From NCBI RefSeq assembly GCF_900100605.1, contig NZ_FNCN01000007.1, forward strand, positions 235,071-299,070: a stretch of 64,000 nucleotides of DNA, written 5' to 3'. Positions 53,501 to 64,000 of this stretch are shown here, piece after piece (the first letter of the stretch is position 1; each line of letters opens with the position of its first letter). The notes under the pieces were generated by a model. It was not told the origin of the DNA and did no database searches. It saw only the letters and a list, made by a program, of their open reading frames with translations. This DNA is from Sinosporangium album (GTDB taxonomy: Bacteria; Actinomycetota; Actinomycetes; Streptosporangiales; Streptosporangiaceae). The position numbers and the translations under genes were made by a program.

Positions 53501-56500
53501 TCGCCGACCACGTCATCCTGGGGTCGATCCTGCTGCCGGGCACCGCGTTCCTGGAGCTCGCGATCCGCGCCGGGGACGAAGTGGGGTGCGTCTGCGTCGA
53601 AGAGTTGACGCTTGCCGCGCCGCTGGTCATCCCCGCCACGGGAGGCGTCAACCTGCGGTTGAGCGTGGCGGCGGCCGACGAGGCGGGCCGCCGTACGCTC
53701 GACATTCGCTCCCGCCGCGACGGCGAACAGGAGTGGGTCCGGCACGCGACCGCCGTCCTCGGTGACAGCGCCCAGGCGGCCGACTTCGACACGTCCGTCT
53801 GGCCGCCCCTCGGTGCGGAACAGGTCGAGCTCGACGGCCTGTACGAGCGGATGTCTGACGTCGGCTTCGCCTACGGCCCGCAGTTCCAGGGGCTCCGCGC
53901 GGCCTGGCGCAAGGGCGACGAGATCTTCGCCGAGGTCGCCCTGCCCGACCCGGCGGATGCCGGGGCGTTCGGCCTGTATCCCGCACTGCTCGACGCGGCA
54001 CTGCACGTCACGGCCTTCAACGGGTTGCCGCACGGCATCGTCCCCTTCTCATGGGAAGGAGTGTCGCTGCACTCGTCGGGCGCCGATGCGCTGCGCGTCC
54101 GAGTCGTACGGACCGACGCGGACGCGGTGTCCGTCGCCGTCGCCGACACGGCGGGCGGATTGGTGGCCACCGTACAGTCGTTGGTGTTGCGTCCCGCATC
54201 GTCGGCGCGGGCCGTCGGTGACGGGGGCAAGGGCTCGTTGTTCCGCGTCGAGTGGAAGCCCGTACGGCTGCCCGCCGACGTGGCCGACACGCCCCGGATC
54301 GCGGTGCTCGGGCCGGACGTCCTGGCCGTGGACGCCGAGGTGCACGCGGACTGGGAATCGCTGGCCGCGGCCGAGGTCCCGGCCGCAGTGCTGGTCGCCG
54401 TCGCGCCTGGGACGGACAACGGCGGCGTAGTGCGGTCCGTGCACGCGGCGACGGCGCACGTGCTCGGCCTTGTCCAGACCTGGCTGGCCGATGAGCGTTA
54501 TGCGGCGTCGGAGCTGGTTTTCGTCACCCGGGGCGCGGTCTCCGGCCGCGACCTGGTCGCCGCGTCGCTGTGGGGGCTCGTGCGTTCAGCGCAGTCGGAG
54601 CATCCCCGCCGTTTCCGTTTGGTGGACGTGGAGGATGAGGCGTCGTACGGCTTGCTGCCCCGCGTTGTGGCCTTGGATGAGCCGCAGCTTGTGCTGCGGG
54701 ATGGTGAGGTGCTGGCCGCCCGGCTGGCCAGGGTGGCGAGACCGGTCCACGGTGGTGGCGAAGGCGGGACTGCCGGGCGTTGGGACGTGGCGCCGGACGG
54801 CTCCGGAGACCAGGGCACGTCTGATATGTCGGGTCTGTCGGATTTGTCGGGTCCCGGTCGTCAGGATGCGACCGGCACGGACGGTCCGGCGGTCGGCGGT
54901 GCGGCGCAGGGACGACCGGCCGACGATGGGGTTTTCGCCGGTGACGGGTTTGTTCTGGTGACCGGTGGGCTGGGTGGGCTTGGTCGGGTGGTGGCCCGGC
55001 ATCTGGTCACCACGCGTGGGGTGCGGCGTCTGCTGCTGGTCGGGCGCCGGGGCCTGGCCACCGAGGGCGCGGCCGAGACGGTGGAGGAGTTGTCGGGGCT
55101 CGGGGCGGAGGTGCTGGTGGAGGCGTGCGATGCGGGTGACCGTACGGCTGTCGCCGGCCTTGTGGCCCGTCATCCGATCGGGGCGGTGGTGCATGCGGCC
55201 GGGGTGCTGGACGACGGGGTGGTCGCGTCGTTGACACCGGAACGGCTTGAAGGCGTGCTGCGGCCGAAGGTGGACGCGGCGTGGAACCTCCACGAGGCCA
55301 CCAAGGACCTCGATATTTCCGCATTTATCCTCTTCTCTTCGGTGTCCGGTGTCTTCGGTGGACCGGGGCAGGCCAACTACGCGGCTGGTAACACCTTCCT
55401 CGACGCCCTCGCACTGCACCGGCAGGCACACGGCCTGCCTGCCGTCTCCCTCGCCTGGGGCCCGTGGACGCCCGGCAGCGGCATGACGGCCACGCTCTCC
55501 GAAACCGACCTCCAACGCGTCAGCCGTACCGGCATGCCTGATCTCACCCCGGCCGAAGGCACGGCGCTCTTCGATGCCGCCCTCACGACGGGCGAACCTG
55601 TCGTCGTACCGGCCCACATCGACCTCGCCGTACTGCGAACGCAAGACGAGATTCCATCGCTTCTGCGTGGATTCGTCCGCCCTCGTGCGCGCCGGTCCGG
55701 CGGCACAGGCTCGCCGGTCACGGTCGGCCTCGCCGGACGTCTGACCGCGGCCGAACCCGCTGCCCGCCGTGACCTTCTGCTCGACCTGGTCCGCAGCCAG
55801 ACCGCGCTGGTGCTCGGGCACGCGGGTCCCGCCGAGGTGGACCCGGGGCGGGCGTTCCAAGACCTGGGCTTCGACTCGTTGACGGCCGTCGAACTGCGGA
55901 ACCGGTTGAACAAGGCCACGGGGCTGCGTCTACCGGCGACCGTGGTGTTCGACTACCCGTCGGCGGAGGCGCTGGCCGGGTTCCTGCTGGAGGAACTGCT
56001 CGGTACGGCTGCGCCGATCGAGGTGCCCGCTGTGACGTCGGTGGCCGACGACCCGATCGTGATCGTGGGGATGGCGTGCCGCTACCCCGGCGGGGTGGAG
56101 TCCCCAGAGGACCTGTGGCGTCTGGTCGCGGACGGCACCGACGCGGTCTCGGGCTTCCCCTCCGACCGCGGGTGGGATCTGGAGACGCTTTTCAGCTCCG
56201 ACCGGGAGCGGGCCGGCACCTCGTATACGCGTTCCGGCGGATTCCTGCACCAGGCCGCCGAGTTCGACGCGGCGTTCTTCGGGATGAGTCCGCGTGAGGC
56301 GGAGGCGACCGACGCGCAGCAGCGGCTGCTGCTGGAGACGGTGTGGGAGGCGTTCGAGCGGTCGGGGATGGATCCGCTGTCGCTGCGCGGGAGCCGTACC
56401 GGGGTGTTCGCGGGGGTGATGTACACCGATTACCGGGACATCCTCGCGGGCGAACAATACGAGGGGTTCCGGGGGAACGGCAGTGCTCCAAGCATCGCCT

Positions 56501-59500
56501 CCGGTCGGCTGTCTTACACGTTGGGTTTGGAGGGGCCGGCGGTGACGGTGGACACGGCGTGTTCGTCGTCGCTGGTGGCGCTGCATCTGGCGGTGCAGGC
56601 GCTGCGGGCGGGTGAGTGTTCGCTTGCGGTGGCGGGCGGGGTGACGGTGATGTCGACTCCGGCGACGTTCGTGGAGTTCTCGCGTCAGGGCGGGTTGTCG
56701 GCCGATGGGCGGTGCCGGGCGTTCTCTGAGGATGCGGGTGGGGTGGGGTGGGGTGAGGGTGCGGGTGTGGTGGTGCTGGAGCGGTTGTCGGAGGCTCGGC
56801 GTGCCGGGCGGCGGGTGTTGGCGGTGGTGCGGGGGAGTGCGGTCAATCAGGATGGCGCGTCGAACGGGTTGACGGCGCCGAACGGTCCGTCGCAGCAGCG
56901 GGTGATCCGGCAGGCTTTGGCGTCGGCGGGGTTGTCGGTGGCGGATGTGGATGTGGTGGAGGCGCATGGCACCGGGACCACGCTGGGTGATCCGATCGAG
57001 GCGCAGGCGCTGATCGCCACGTATGGGCAGGGGCGGGAGGTGCCGCTGCTGCTGGGGTCGGTGAAGTCGAACATCGGTCATACGCAGGCGGCTGCGGGGG
57101 TCGCCGGGGTGATCAAGATGGTGTTGGCGATGCGGCACGGTGTGGCGCCGAAGAGTCTGCATGTCGGGGTGCGGTCGTCGCATGTGGATTGGTCGGCGGG
57201 GTCGGTGGAGCTGCTTGCGGAGCAGGCTGATTGGCCTGTGGGGCGGGGGGTGCGTCGGGCGGGGGTGTCGTCGTTCGGGATCAGTGGCACGAACGCGCAT
57301 GTGGTGCTCGAACAGGGCGACCCGGTGGATGCGGGCGGCGCATCCGGCGCATCCGGCTCAGACGCGGATGGTCCGGCGGTGCCGTTCGGTGGTGTGCTTT
57401 CGCCTGGTGCGGTGCCTTTGGTGCTGTCGGGCAAGAGCGAGGCCGCGCTGCGCGCCCAAGCGGCCCGCCTGCTCGCCCACATGGACGGCACGCGGTCGCA
57501 CGAGTCGGCCCTCATGCAAGGCATGTCGCTCTCCGAGCCGGGCGAGGCGGGTCGGCGGGAGATGGCTGCGTTGACGGATGTGGGGCGGTCGCTGGTGACC
57601 ACCCGTTCACTCTTCGCACATCGGGCAGTGGTGATAGCCGGAGCTGGAGAGATCGCGACCCGGGCCCTGTCGGCGCTCGCGGCGGGGCAGAGCGACGCTG
57701 CGGCGGTCGAGGGTACGGCACGCGAGGGCAGGACAGCGTTCCTGTTCACCGGGCAGGGGTCGCAGCGGCTGGGGATGGGCCGGGAGCTGCATGAGCGGTT
57801 CCCCGTGTTCGCGGCGGCGTTCGATGAGGTCTGCCGACTGCTGCCCGGCGTTCGCGAAGTCGTCTGGGGCGAGGATGCCGAGCTGCTGGATCGGACGGTC
57901 CATGCGCAGGCCGGTTTGTTCGCGGTCGAGGTTGCCCTGTTCCGGCTGGTGGAGTCGTGGGGGGTGCGGCCGGACCTGGTGGCCGGGCATTCGATCGGCG
58001 AGGTGGCGGCGGCGCATGCGGCGGGGGTGTTCTCGCTGCCGGATGCGTGTGTGCTGGTGGGGGCGCGGGGCCGGTTGATGGACGCGTTGCCGGCGGGTGG
58101 GGCGATGGCGGCTCTTCAGGCTACCGAGGAGGAGGTGCTGTCCGAGCTCGGCTCGGACGGTGTGGCCGTGGCGGCGGTGAACGGGCCCGCCTCGGTCGTG
58201 GTTTCCGGGGGTGAGGATGCCGTCGAGCGGGTCCGGCGGCATTTCGAGGGGCTGGGGAGGAAGACGTCGCGGCTTCGGGTGTCGCATGCGTTCCATTCGC
58301 CGTTGATGGATCCGATGCTGGACGAGTTCCGGGCGGTGGTGGAGGGCCTGTCGTTCAGCGCCCCGGAGACTTCGGTCGTGTCCAACCTGACGGGCCGCGT
58401 CGCGGTCGCCGAGGATCTGTGCTCGGCGGAGTATTGGGTGCGTCACGTGCGCGAGGCCGTACGGTTCGCCGACGGTGTCCGTACGCTCCGAGACGAGGGC
58501 GTGACACGGTTCCTGGAGCTGGGGCCTGACGGCGTGTTGAGCGCGATGGCCGCCGAGTCGGTCGGCGAGGGTGCCGTGTTCGTCCCCGTCCTGCGTAAGG
58601 ATCGTGGTGAGGAGGAGGTCGCACTCCACGCACTTGCCCGGCTCCACGTTGGCGGTGTGCGTGTCGACTGGTCCTCGGTCTTCGCTGGAATGGGGGCCGG
58701 ATGGGTCGACCTGCCGACGTACGCGTTCCAGCGCCGGCGGTACTGGCCTGCGGCCTTCCCCGGACACGCGGGTGATGTGAGGTTCGCCGGGCTTGAGGCC
58801 GCAGCGCATCCGCTGCTGGGCGCGGCAGTCGAGCTGGTCCAGGCCGACGGTTTCCTGCTCACCGGACGGCTTTCCGTCCAGTCCCACCCATGGCTCGCCG
58901 ACCACCAGGTGCAGGGTTCCGTGCTGGTGCCCGGTACGGCACTGCTGGAGTTGGCGCTACACGCGGGAGACCAGGTCGGCTGTGACCTGGTGGAGGATCT
59001 GACCCTTGCGGCCCCGCTGGTGATGCCGGAGCAGGGCGGCGTCCCCATCCAGATATGGGTGGGCGAGCCGGACAGCTCCGGACGGCGTCCCCTCAGCATC
59101 CATTCCCGTCACGGCGACGATGTGTGGACTCTCCACGCCGAAGGCGTCCTCGCCACCGGATCGGCCACCGGATCGGTTCCCGTTCCGTTCGACGCCTCGA
59201 TGTGGCCGCCGGCAGGCGCGGAACCGCTGGACATCCCGGGTGTTTATCACCGGCTTTCGGGTGAAGGGCTCGAATACGGAGACACCTTCCGGGGGCTGCG
59301 TGCGGCCTGGCGGCTCGGTGACGAGGTGTTCGCCGAGGTGGCGCTGCCCGATGGTGTGGACGCGGGTGGTTTCGGGGTGCATCCGGCGCTGCTGGATGCG
59401 TGTCTGCATGCGGTGGTGTCGGCGGGTGGCGGTGAGGGGGTGCCGTTCTCGTGGGGTGGTGTGGTGCTTCACGCGTCGGGTGCGTCGCGGGTGCGTGTAC

Positions 59501-62500
59501 GGCTGTCGCCTGCGGGTGGGGGTGCGTTGTCGGTGGTGGTGGCCGATGGTGCGGGTGCTGCGGTGGTGTCGGTGGGGTCGCTGGCGGTGCGGCCGATCTC
59601 GCCGGTGGGGGCTGGGGTTGTCCGGGATTCGCTGTTCCGGCTGGACTGGGTGCCGGTCGGGCCGGTCGGGGTCGGGTCGGGGGCGGCCTGGGGTGGTCGT
59701 ATCGCGGTGTTCGGCGGGGAGGCTGAGGGCCTTCCCGGCGGGGTGGTCTCCGACTGGGAGGCGCTGGCGGCCAGTGCGCCTGATGTGGTGCTGGTCCCGC
59801 TGTTCGGACAAGGCCTTCCAGGAGCCGTGGGCGGGAACGGTTCGGCGTGTACAGCCGGACACCACGCCACGGCGGGCGACTCGCCGAATGTCGTGGCGGC
59901 GGTTCATGACGTTGCGGCACGTGTGCTGGGGTTGGTGCATGACTGGCTGGCCGATGGGCGGTTCGCGGGGTCGCGTCTGGTTCTGGTGACGCGTGGTGCC
60001 GTGGCCGGGGAGGATCTGGCCGGGGCGTCGGCGTGGGGGCTGGTGCGTTCGGCGCAGTTGGAGCATCCGGGCCGGTTCGGCCTGGTGGATCTGGCCGATG
60101 AGGACTCCCGAGACCTGGTTTCGCGGGCGCTGGGGGTGGATGAGCCGCAGTTGGTGCTGCGGGATGGCGAGGTGCTGGCGGCCCGGCTGGCCAGGGTAGC
60201 GCGAGCGGCCCACGATGGCGGTCGCAGCGGGGTGAGCATCGGACGTCGGGACCCGGACGAGACGGCGCGTGGGCGTGCGCTGCCGGGCGACTCCGCATCA
60301 GAGCTGATACCGCAAGACGGTCAGAGCGTGTCGGGCCTCGGACGTCGGGACGCGGCTGAGCCCGGCGGCGTCGCTCGGAACCAAGCGCCAGCGGTGGACG
60401 GTCCGGCGGTCGGTGGGGCGGTGCAGGAACGGCCGGCCGACGCCGGGCTGGGTGGGGTTTTCGCCGGCGATGGGTTTGTTCTGGTGACCGGTGGGCTGGG
60501 TGGGCTCGGTCGGGTGGTGGCCCGGCACTTGGTGGACGTGCATGGGGTGCGGCGTCTGCTGCTGGTGGGGCGTCGCGGCCTGGCGTCGGAGGGCGCGTCT
60601 GAGCTGGTGGCGGAGCTGTCCGGGCTCGGGGCCGAGGTGCTGGTGGAGGCGTGCGATGCGGGTGACCGTACGGCTGTCGCCGGCCTTGTGGCCCGTCATC
60701 CGATCGGGGCGGTGGTGCATGCGGCCGGGGTGCTGGACGACGGGGTGGTCGCGTCGTTGACGGCGGAGCGGCTTGAAGGCGTGCTGCGGCCGAAGGTGGA
60801 CGCGGCGTGGAACCTCCACGAGGCCACCAAGGACCTCGACATTTCCGCTTTCGTCCTGTTCTCCTCGGTGGCGGGCACGCTGGGCAGCGCGGGCCAGGCC
60901 GCCTATGCGGCGGGCAACGCGTTCCTCGACGCGCTGGCCCGGCACCGTCGGGCAAGGGGCCTGTCGGCGTCCTCGCTGGCCTGGGGCCCGTGGTCGGCAG
61001 CGACGGGCATGACCCGCGGCCTCACCGAAACAGGGATCGAGCGCATCGCCCGTATGGGCATGCCGACGCTGTCCCCAGAGCAGGGGACCGACCTGTTCGA
61101 CGCCACTTTCGTCGCCACTGCGGGCGGGGAGCAGCCGGTGGTCCTGCCCGTCCGCCTGGACCTCGCGGCCATCCGGGCGCAAGGCGACATCCCCGCGATC
61201 TTCCGCGGGTTGGTCCGTACGCCGGCGCGCCGCTCAGCCGCGACCGAGGTGAGCGCGACCACTGACCTCGCCGGCCGCATGGCGGCGCTGTCCGCCGCGG
61301 AGCGCCGTGAGGCGATGCTCGATGTGGTGCGAGGCCAGATCGCTCTGGTGCTCGGCCACACGGACGCGGCCGAGGTGAACCCCCAGAGGGCGTTCCAGGA
61401 CCTCGGCTTCGACTCCCTGACGGCTGTCGAGCTGCGGAACCGTTTGGGCAAGGCCACGGGACTGCGTCTACCGGCGACCGTGGTGTTCGACTATCCGTCG
61501 GCGGAGGCGCTGGTCGGGTTCCTGTTGGACGAGCTGCTCGGTACGGCTGCGCCGATCGAGGTGCCCGCTGTGACGTCGGTGGCCGACGACCCGATCGTGA
61601 TCGTCGGCATGGCGTGCCGCTACCCCGGTGGCGTGGAGTCCCCGGAGGACCTGTGGCGTCTGGTCGTGGACGGCGCCGACGCCGTGTCGGGATTCCCCTC
61701 GGACAGGGGCTGGGATCTGGAGGCGCTGTTCGGAGCCGATCGTGAGCAGGCCGGAACGTCGGCCACCCAGTTCGGCGGGTTTCTGCATCGGGCGGCGGAG
61801 TTCGATGCGGCGTTCTTCGGGATGAGTCCGCGTGAGGCGGTGGCGACCGACGCGCAGCAGCGGCTGCTGCTGGAGACGGTGTGGGAGGCGTTCGAGCGGT
61901 CGGGGATGGATCCGCTGTCGCTGCGCGGGAGCCGTACCGGGGTGTTCGCGGGGGTGATGTACGGGGATTACGCCGCGCTGCTGGAGGGTGGGGAGTTCGA
62001 GGGTTACCGGGGCAGCGGCAGCGCGGGGAGTGTGGCGTCGGGCCGGGTGTCGTACACGCTGGGTTTGGAGGGGCCTGCGGTGACGGTGGACACGGCGTGT
62101 TCGTCGTCGCTGGTGGCGCTGCATCTGGCGGTGCAGGCGCTGCGGGCGGGGGAGTGCTCGCTGGCGGTGGCGGGCGGGGTGACGGTGATGTCGACTCCGG
62201 CGACGTTCGTGGAGTTCTCGCGTCAGGGCGGGTTGTCGGCCGATGGGCGGTGCCGGGCGTTCTCTGAGGATGCCGGTGGGGTGGGGTGGGGTGAGGGTGC
62301 GGGTGTGGTGGTGCTGGAGCGTTTGTCGGACGCGCGGCGTCACGGGCACTGTGTTCTGGCGGTGGTGCGGGGGAGTGCGGTCAATCAGGATGGGGCGTCG
62401 AACGGGTTGACGGCGCCTAATGGTCCGTCGCAGCAGCGGGTGATCCGGCAGGCTTTGGCGTCGGCGGGGTTGTCGGTGGCGGATGTGGATGTGGTGGAGG

Positions 62501-64000
62501 CGCATGGCACCGGGACCACGCTGGGCGATCCGATCGAGGCGCAGGCTTTGCTGGCGACTTACGGGCAGGGTCGGGAAATCCCTGTGCTGCTGGGGTCGGT
62601 GAAGTCGAACATCGGTCATACGCAGGCGGCTGCGGGCGTCGCCGGGGTGATCAAGATGGTGATGGCGATGCGCCACGGGGTCGCGCCGAAGAGCTTGCAT
62701 GTCGGGGTGCGGTCGTCGCATGTGGATTGGTCGGCGGGGTCGGTGGAGCTGCTTGCGGAGCAGGCTGATTGGCCTGTGGGGCGGGGAGCGCGCCGGGCTG
62801 GGGTGTCGTCGTTCGGGATCAGCGGCACCAATGCCCACGTGGTCCTGGAACAGGGTGATCTGGCGGATGCGGGCGGGGCATCCGGCTCCGCCAACCCCGT
62901 CCCCGAAGCCGGCCCGGCAAGCCGGACCAGCCCAGGGGACTCGTCCGAGGGGTCTGGGCGAGTCGGCCGGGTCGATTCCGCCGAAGCCACCTCGGTGACG
63001 TCGGCCGGTGGCGTGGTGCTTGACCAGGGTGATCTGGTGGATGCGAGCCGGACCGGCCCAGGCGGCTCGCCTGAGGATTCTGGGCGAGTCGACCTGGACG
63101 GCTCCGAAGCCGCTTCGGTGACGTCGGCTGACAGTGTGCTTTCGCCTGGTGTGGTGCCGCTGGTGCTGTCGGGCAAGAGCGAGGCCGCGTTGCGTGCGCA
63201 GGCGAGCCGCCTGCTGGAGCACCTCAACGGCACGGGCGGGGCCGGTGCGGAGGGGGCGGCGAACGCGCTGGTGAATGTGGGCTATTCGCTGGTGGCGCGG
63301 TCGCGTTTCGACCACCGTGCCGTGGTGCTGGCCGGAGACGACGACACCACCGTTCAGGCGCTTTCCGCGCTGACGGCCGGAAAGGCCGACACTGCGGTGA
63401 TTGAGGGTATGGCTCGCGCGGGCGGGTTGGCGTTTCTGTTCTCGGGTCAGGGGTCGCAGCGGCTGGGGATGGGGCGGGAGCTGTATGGGCGGTTCCCGGT
63501 GTTCGCGGAGGCGTTCGACGAGGTCTCCCGTCATCTGGCCGGGGTGCGGGAGGTCGTCTGGGGTGACGACCGGGACCTTCTCAACCAGACCGTTCATGCC
63601 CAGGCGGCGTTGTTCGCGGTCGAGGTGGCGCTGTTCCGGCTGGTGGAGTCGTGGGGCGTGAGGCCGGACCTGCTCGCCGGCCACTCGATCGGCGAGGTCG
63701 CCGCCGCCCACGCGGCCGGGGTGTTCACCCTGGCCGACGCCTGCACCCTGGTGGAGGCGCGTGGCCGGCTGATGCAGGCGCTCCCGCCGGGTGGCGCGAT
63801 GGCGGCGGTCCAGGCCACCGAGCAGGAGGTCCTGACGTGCCTGTCCGAGCTCGGCGAGAGCCCGGGGCTTGCGGGCGGTAGCCGTACGGACGTGGCGATC
63901 GCCGCGGTGAACGGTCCCGCCTCGACCGTCGTGTCGGGAGCCGAGCAGGCCGTCGAGCATGTCCGGCGGCACTTCGACGGGCTGGGCCGCAAGACCGCCC
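50581..64000 (+). CDS. Modular type I PKS, gene E, 3'-partial (DH-KR modules; polyene-forming)
   Basis: The ATG at 50581 is preceded by agcgagg (50564-50570); the frame stays open to the window end (4473 complete codons). Order: docking helix [20 protein letters not shown] (1-35), KS 36-457, malonyl AT 587-927, DH 944-1212, KR 1220-1687, ACP 1727-1809; KS 1824-2246, malonyl AT 2385-2722, DH 2742-3010, KR 3017-3537, ACP 3574-3655; KS 3670-4091 and an AT from about 4282, cut by the window end. Repeated malonyl DH-KR modules build conjugated double bonds, so this is the polyene gene, equivalent to FscC (modules 5-10) in candicidin-type clusters. It probably continues for several more modules; that is inference. 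Confidence 0.95.
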   Translation, partial: MAGSSEDKLRDYLKKVTADLRRTKQRLESVEARDSEPVAVIGMACRFPGGVRTPEDLWRLVADGGDAIGPLPADRGWDLDRLYHPLPGTPGKSYVKHGGFIDIAADFDADFFGIAPREALAMDPQQRLLLETAWETFEHARIAPGTLHGSTTGVFIGGADTDYGSLARQTGETEGHQLTGGAVSVLSGRIAYTFGLEGPAVTVDTACSSSLVALHFAVRALRTGECDLALAGGAAVMPTTRLFTEFSRQRGLAPDGRSKPFANAADGTSWSEGAGVVLLERLTDARRRGRRILAVIRGTAVNQDGASSRLTAPNGPSQQRVINAALANAHLTPDQVDAVEAHGTGTRLGDPIEAGALLAAYGQNRDRPLLLGAVKSNLGHTQAAAGIAGVIKTVMALRHGLLPPTLHVDTPSSHIDWTAGAVELLTRLTPWPATGRPRRAGVSAFGISGTNAHVVMEEGDRPAEPVDIEPAGPYRVVPLVLSGKSEAALCAQADRLLAHLDGIGATAHEQGTASHGADRGADRGADRLGIAALADVGLSLAATRSVFTHRAVVLAAASAGVSGGLSAVAGGSANAGAVEGAACGGGTAFLFSGQGSQRLGMGRGLYERFPVFAAVFDEVCGLLPGVREVVWGEDAELLDRTVHAQAALFAVEVALFRLVESWGVRPDLVAGHSIGEVAAAHVAGVFSLEDACVLVGARGRLMDALPAGGAMVALQAAEEEVLAELGRDDGVAVAAVNGPTSVVVSGVSEAVERVRRHFEELGRKTSRLRVSHAFHSPSMDPMLDEFRAVVAELSLHAPSLPVVSNLTGRVAAVEDLCSAEYWMRHVREAVRFADGVRTLRDEGVTRFLELGPDGVLSAMAAESAPDAAVVTPTLRRGESEERTALAAMAHLHVSGVPVRWAEIYAGTGARHVDLPTYAFQRRRFWPTAATSPGDVSAAGLETADHPLLGAAVDLPDGGGVLFTGRLSVQSHPWLADHVILGSILLPGTAFLELAIRAGDEVGCVCVEELTLAAPLVIPATGGVNLRLSVAAADEAGRRTLDIRSRRDGEQEWVRHATAVLGDSAQAADFDTSVWPPLGAEQVELDGLYERMSDVGFAYGPQFQGLRAAWRKGDEIFAEVALPDPADAGAFGLYPALLDAALHVTAFNGLPHGIVPFSWEGVSLHSSGADALRVRVVRTDADAVSVAVADTAGGLVATVQSLVLRPASSARAVGDGGKGSLFRVEWKPVRLPADVADTPRIAVLGPDVLAVDAEVHADWESLAAAEVPAAVLVAVAPGTDNGGVVRSVHAATAHVLGLVQTWLADERYAASELVFVTRGAVSGRDLVAASLWGLVRSAQSEHPRRFRLVDVEDEASYGLLPRVVALDEPQLVLRDGEVLAARLARVARPVHGGGEGGTAGRWDVAPDGSGDQGTSDMSGLSDLSGPGRQDATGTDGPAVGGAAQGRPADDGVFAGDGFVLVTGGLGGLGRVVARHLVTTRGVRRLLLVGRRGLATEGAAETVEELSGLGAEVLVEACDAGDRTAVAGLVARHPIGAVVHAAGVLDDGVVASLTPERLEGVLRPKVDAAWNLHEATKDLDISAFILFSSVSGVFGGPGQANYAAGNTFLDALALHRQAHGLPAVSLAWGPWTPGSGMTATLSETDLQRVSRTGMPDLTPAEGTALFDAALTTGEPVVVPAHIDLAVLRTQDEIPSLLRGFVRPRARRSGGTGSPVTVGLAGRLTAAEPAARRDLLLDLVRSQTALVLGHAGPAEVDPGRAFQDLGFDSLTAVELRNRLNKATGLRLPATVVFDYPSAEALAGFLLEELLGTAAPIEVPAVTSVADDPIVIVGMACRYPGGVESPEDLWRLVADGTDAVSGFPSDRGWDLETLFSSDRERAGTSYTRSGGFLHQAAEFDAAFFGMSPREAEATDAQQRLLLETVWEAFERSGMDPLSLRGSRTGVFAGVMYTDYRDILAGEQYEGFRGNGSAPSIASGRLSYTLGLEGPAVTVDTACSSSLVALHLAVQALRAGECSLAVAGGVTVMSTPATFVEFSRQGGLSADGRCRAFSEDAGGVGWGEGAGVVVLERLSEARRAGRRVLAVVRGSAVNQDGASNGLTAPNGPSQQRVIRQALASAGLSVADVDVVEAHGTGTTLGDPIEAQALIATYGQGREVPLLLGSVKSNIGHTQAAAGVAGVIKMVLAMRHGVAPKSLHVGVRSSHVDWSAGSVELLAEQADWPVGRGVRRAGVSSFGISGTNAHVVLEQGDPVDAGGASGASGSDADGPAVPFGGVLSPGAVPLVLSGKSEAALRAQAARLLAHMDGTRSHESALMQGMSLSEPGEAGRREMAALTDVGRSLVTTRSLFAHRAVVIAGAGEIATRALSALAAGQSDAAAVEGTAREGRTAFLFTGQGSQRLGMGRELHERFPVFAAAFDEVCRLLPGVREVVWGEDAELLDRTVHAQAGLFAVEVALFRLVESWGVRPDLVAGHSIGEVAAAHAAGVFSLPDACVLVGARGRLMDALPAGGAMAALQATEEEVLSELGSDGVAVAAVNGPASVVVSGGEDAVERVRRHFEGLGRKTSRLRVSHAFHSPLMDPMLDEFRAVVEGLSFSAPETSVVSNLTGRVAVAEDLCSAEYWVRHVREAVRFADGVRTLRDEGVTRFLELGPDGVLSAMAAESVGEGAVFVPVLRKDRGEEEVALHALARLHVGGVRVDWSSVFAGMGAGWVDLPTYAFQRRRYWPAAFPGHAGDVRFAGLEAAAHPLLGAAVELVQADGFLLTGRLSVQSHPWLADHQVQGSVLVPGTALLELALHAGDQVGCDLVEDLTLAAPLVMPEQGGVPIQIWVGEPDSSGRRPLSIHSRHGDDVWTLHAEGVLATGSATGSVPVPFDASMWPPAGAEPLDIPGVYHRLSGEGLEYGDTFRGLRAAWRLGDEVFAEVALPDGVDAGGFGVHPALLDACLHAVVSAGGGEGVPFSWGGVVLHASGASRVRVRLSPAGGGALSVVVADGAGAAVVSVGSLAVRPISPVGAGVVRDSLFRLDWVPVGPVGVGSGAAWGGRIAVFGGEAEGLPGGVVSDWEALAASAPDVVLVPLFGQGLPGAVGGNGSACTAGHHATAGDSPNVVAAVHDVAARVLGLVHDWLADGRFAGSRLVLVTRGAVAGEDLAGASAWGLVRSAQLEHPGRFGLVDLADEDSRDLVSRALGVDEPQLVLRDGEVLAARLARVARAAHDGGRSGVSIGRRDPDETARGRALPGDSASELIPQDGQSVSGLGRRDAAEPGGVARNQAPAVDGPAVGGAVQERPADAGLGGVFAGDGFVLVTGGLGGLGRVVARHLVDVHGVRRLLLVGRRGLASEGASELVAELSGLGAEVLVEACDAGDRTAVAGLVARHPIGAVVHAAGVLDDGVVASLTAERLEGVLRPKVDAAWNLHEATKDLDISAFVLFSSVAGTLGSAGQAAYAAGNAFLDALARHRRARGLSASSLAWGPWSAATGMTRGLTETGIERIARMGMPTLSPEQGTDLFDATFVATAGGEQPVVLPVRLDLAAIRAQGDIPAIFRGLVRTPARRSAATEVSATTDLAGRMAALSAAERREAMLDVVRGQIALVLGHTDAAEVNPQRAFQDLGFDSLTAVELRNRLGKATGLRLPATVVFDYPSAEALVGFLLDELLGTAAPIEVPAVTSVADDPIVIVGMACRYPGGVESPEDLWRLVVDGADAVSGFPSDRGWDLEALFGADREQAGTSATQFGGFLHRAAEFDAAFFGMSPREAVATDAQQRLLLETVWEAFERSGMDPLSLRGSRTGVFAGVMYGDYAALLEGGEFEGYRGSGSAGSVASGRVSYTLGLEGPAVTVDTACSSSLVALHLAVQALRAGECSLAVAGGVTVMSTPATFVEFSRQGGLSADGRCRAFSEDAGGVGWGEGAGVVVLERLSDARRHGHCVLAVVRGSAVNQDGASNGLTAPNGPSQQRVIRQALASAGLSVADVDVVEAHGTGTTLGDPIEAQALLATYGQGREIPVLLGSVKSNIGHTQAAAGVAGVIKMVMAMRHGVAPKSLHVGVRSSHVDWSAGSVELLAEQADWPVGRGARRAGVSSFGISGTNAHVVLEQGDLADAGGASGSANPVPEAGPASRTSPGDSSEGSGRVGRVDSAEATSVTSAGGVVLDQGDLVDASRTGPGGSPEDSGRVDLDGSEAASVTSADSVLSPGVVPLVLSGKSEAALRAQASRLLEHLNGTGGAGAEGAANALVNVGYSLVARSRFDHRAVVLAGDDDTTVQALSALTAGKADTAVIEGMARAGGLAFLFSGQGSQRLGMGRELYGRFPVFAEAFDEVSRHLAGVREVVWGDDRDLLNQTVHAQAALFAVEVALFRLVESWGVRPDLLAGHSIGEVAAAHAAGVFTLADACTLVEARGRLMQALPPGGAMAAVQATEQEVLTCLSELGESPGLAGGSRTDVAIAAVNGPASTVVSGAEQAVEHVRRHFDGLGRKTA
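50686..56005 (+). other. Gene E, module 1: KS-AT(malonyl)-DH-KR-ACP, active
   Basis: The KS Cys is at 51199. AT GHSIGE (Ser 52597) and HAFH (52894-52905) indicate malonyl. The DH has [10 protein letters not shown] (His 53509), an intact FAYGPQFQG (YGP at 53872-53880) and LLDAALH (Asp 53992): active. The KR has GGLGGLG (from about 54964), LDD (55207-55215) and Tyr 55378. The ACP Ser is at 55876. Output is one double bond. The YGP loop kept here is the element missing from the DHs of genes B and C. Confidence 0.92.
56050..61545 (+). other. Gene E, module 2: KS-AT(malonyl)-DH-KR-ACP
   Basis: The KS Cys is at 56560; its first motif reads [13 protein letters not shown] rather than [21 protein letters not shown] (Ser 57991) and HAFH (58285-58296) indicate malonyl. 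The DH has [10 protein letters not shown] (His 58903), EYGDTFRGL (59272 onward, Asp for the usual Pro) and LLDACLH (Asp 59395): probably active. The KR has LDD (60733-60741) and Tyr 60904. The ACP Ser is at 61414. Output is one double bond. Confidence 0.9.
61588..64000 (+). other. Gene E, module 3 (partial): KS and start of AT
   Basis: The KS has Cys 62098 and the same [13 protein letters not shown] variant as module 2. It is followed by an unusually long KS-AT linker (62851-63420) and an AT with GHSIGE (Ser 63685). The window stops before the HAFH/YASH motif, so the malonyl call rests only on GHSIGE. Processing domains lie outside the window. Confidence 0.85.
62851..63131 (+). repeat. Imperfect tandem duplication in KS-AT linker of gene E module 3
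   Basis: Copy 1 begins at 62851 and copy 2 at 63025, both with QGDL(A/V)DA. Each then carries a related SRT(S/G)PG, SGRV and SEA(T/A)SVTSA series. Copy 1 is longer because of an extra Gly/Ala/Pro tract and about four residues near SGRVGRV. The result is an expanded disordered linker with no catalytic motif. Confidence 0.75.

Overview
The window is one continuous stretch of a giant modular type I polyketide synthase (PKS) locus, all on the + strand, from a very G+C-rich actinomycete. Codons end overwhelmingly in G or C and the KS/AT/KR/ACP signatures are of actinobacterial type. The sequence does not fix the genus. Essentially all of it is coding: five PKS genes with gaps of only 12, 19, 179 and 55 bp. 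I saw no RNA genes, insertion sequences or CRISPR arrays.

Layout: gene A (5' end outside the window, to 7430) carries the end of one module with a dead KR plus a KS-AT-KR-ACP module. Gene B (7443-18386) has two AT(malonyl) modules with DH relics and active KRs. Gene C (18406-34359) has three modules and a terminal thioesterase (TE). A 179-bp intergenic region follows, holding a terminator-like hairpin and a 16-bp site matching 15/16 of the PAS-LuxR (PimM-type) operator known from polyene macrolide clusters. Gene D (34539-50525) has malonyl KR, methylmalonyl DH-ER-KR and methylmalonyl KR modules. Gene E (50581 to beyond the window) begins a run of malonyl DH-KR modules, the polyene-forming type. 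Twelve modules are seen, the first and last incomplete.

The chemistry read from domains and active sites points to a polyene macrolide of the aromatic heptaene (candicidin/FR-008) type. Gene D matches modules 2-4 of that family (hydroxyl, then reduced C-methyl unit, then C-methyl unit carrying the lactone oxygen). Gene E would be modules 5 onward (polyene). Gene A ends with modules 15-16, B is 17-18, and C is 19-21 plus TE. The KR0 of module 15 would leave the ketone that forms the C15 hemiketal. The assignment is inference from module order, not a database match. DNA order is therefore not biosynthetic order: the late genes A-B-C lie upstream of the early genes D-E. Docking segments agree: A and B have matching ends of one class, while B to C and D to E have the other, common class.

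The most notable sequence features are the PAS-LuxR box before gene D, a graded decay of DH domains in the polyol modules (including a deletion that removes the catalytic His), two catalytically dead KRs, an AT with a hybrid HASH motif, long near-identical tracts shared between modules (gene conversion), and in-frame minisatellites in the linkers.
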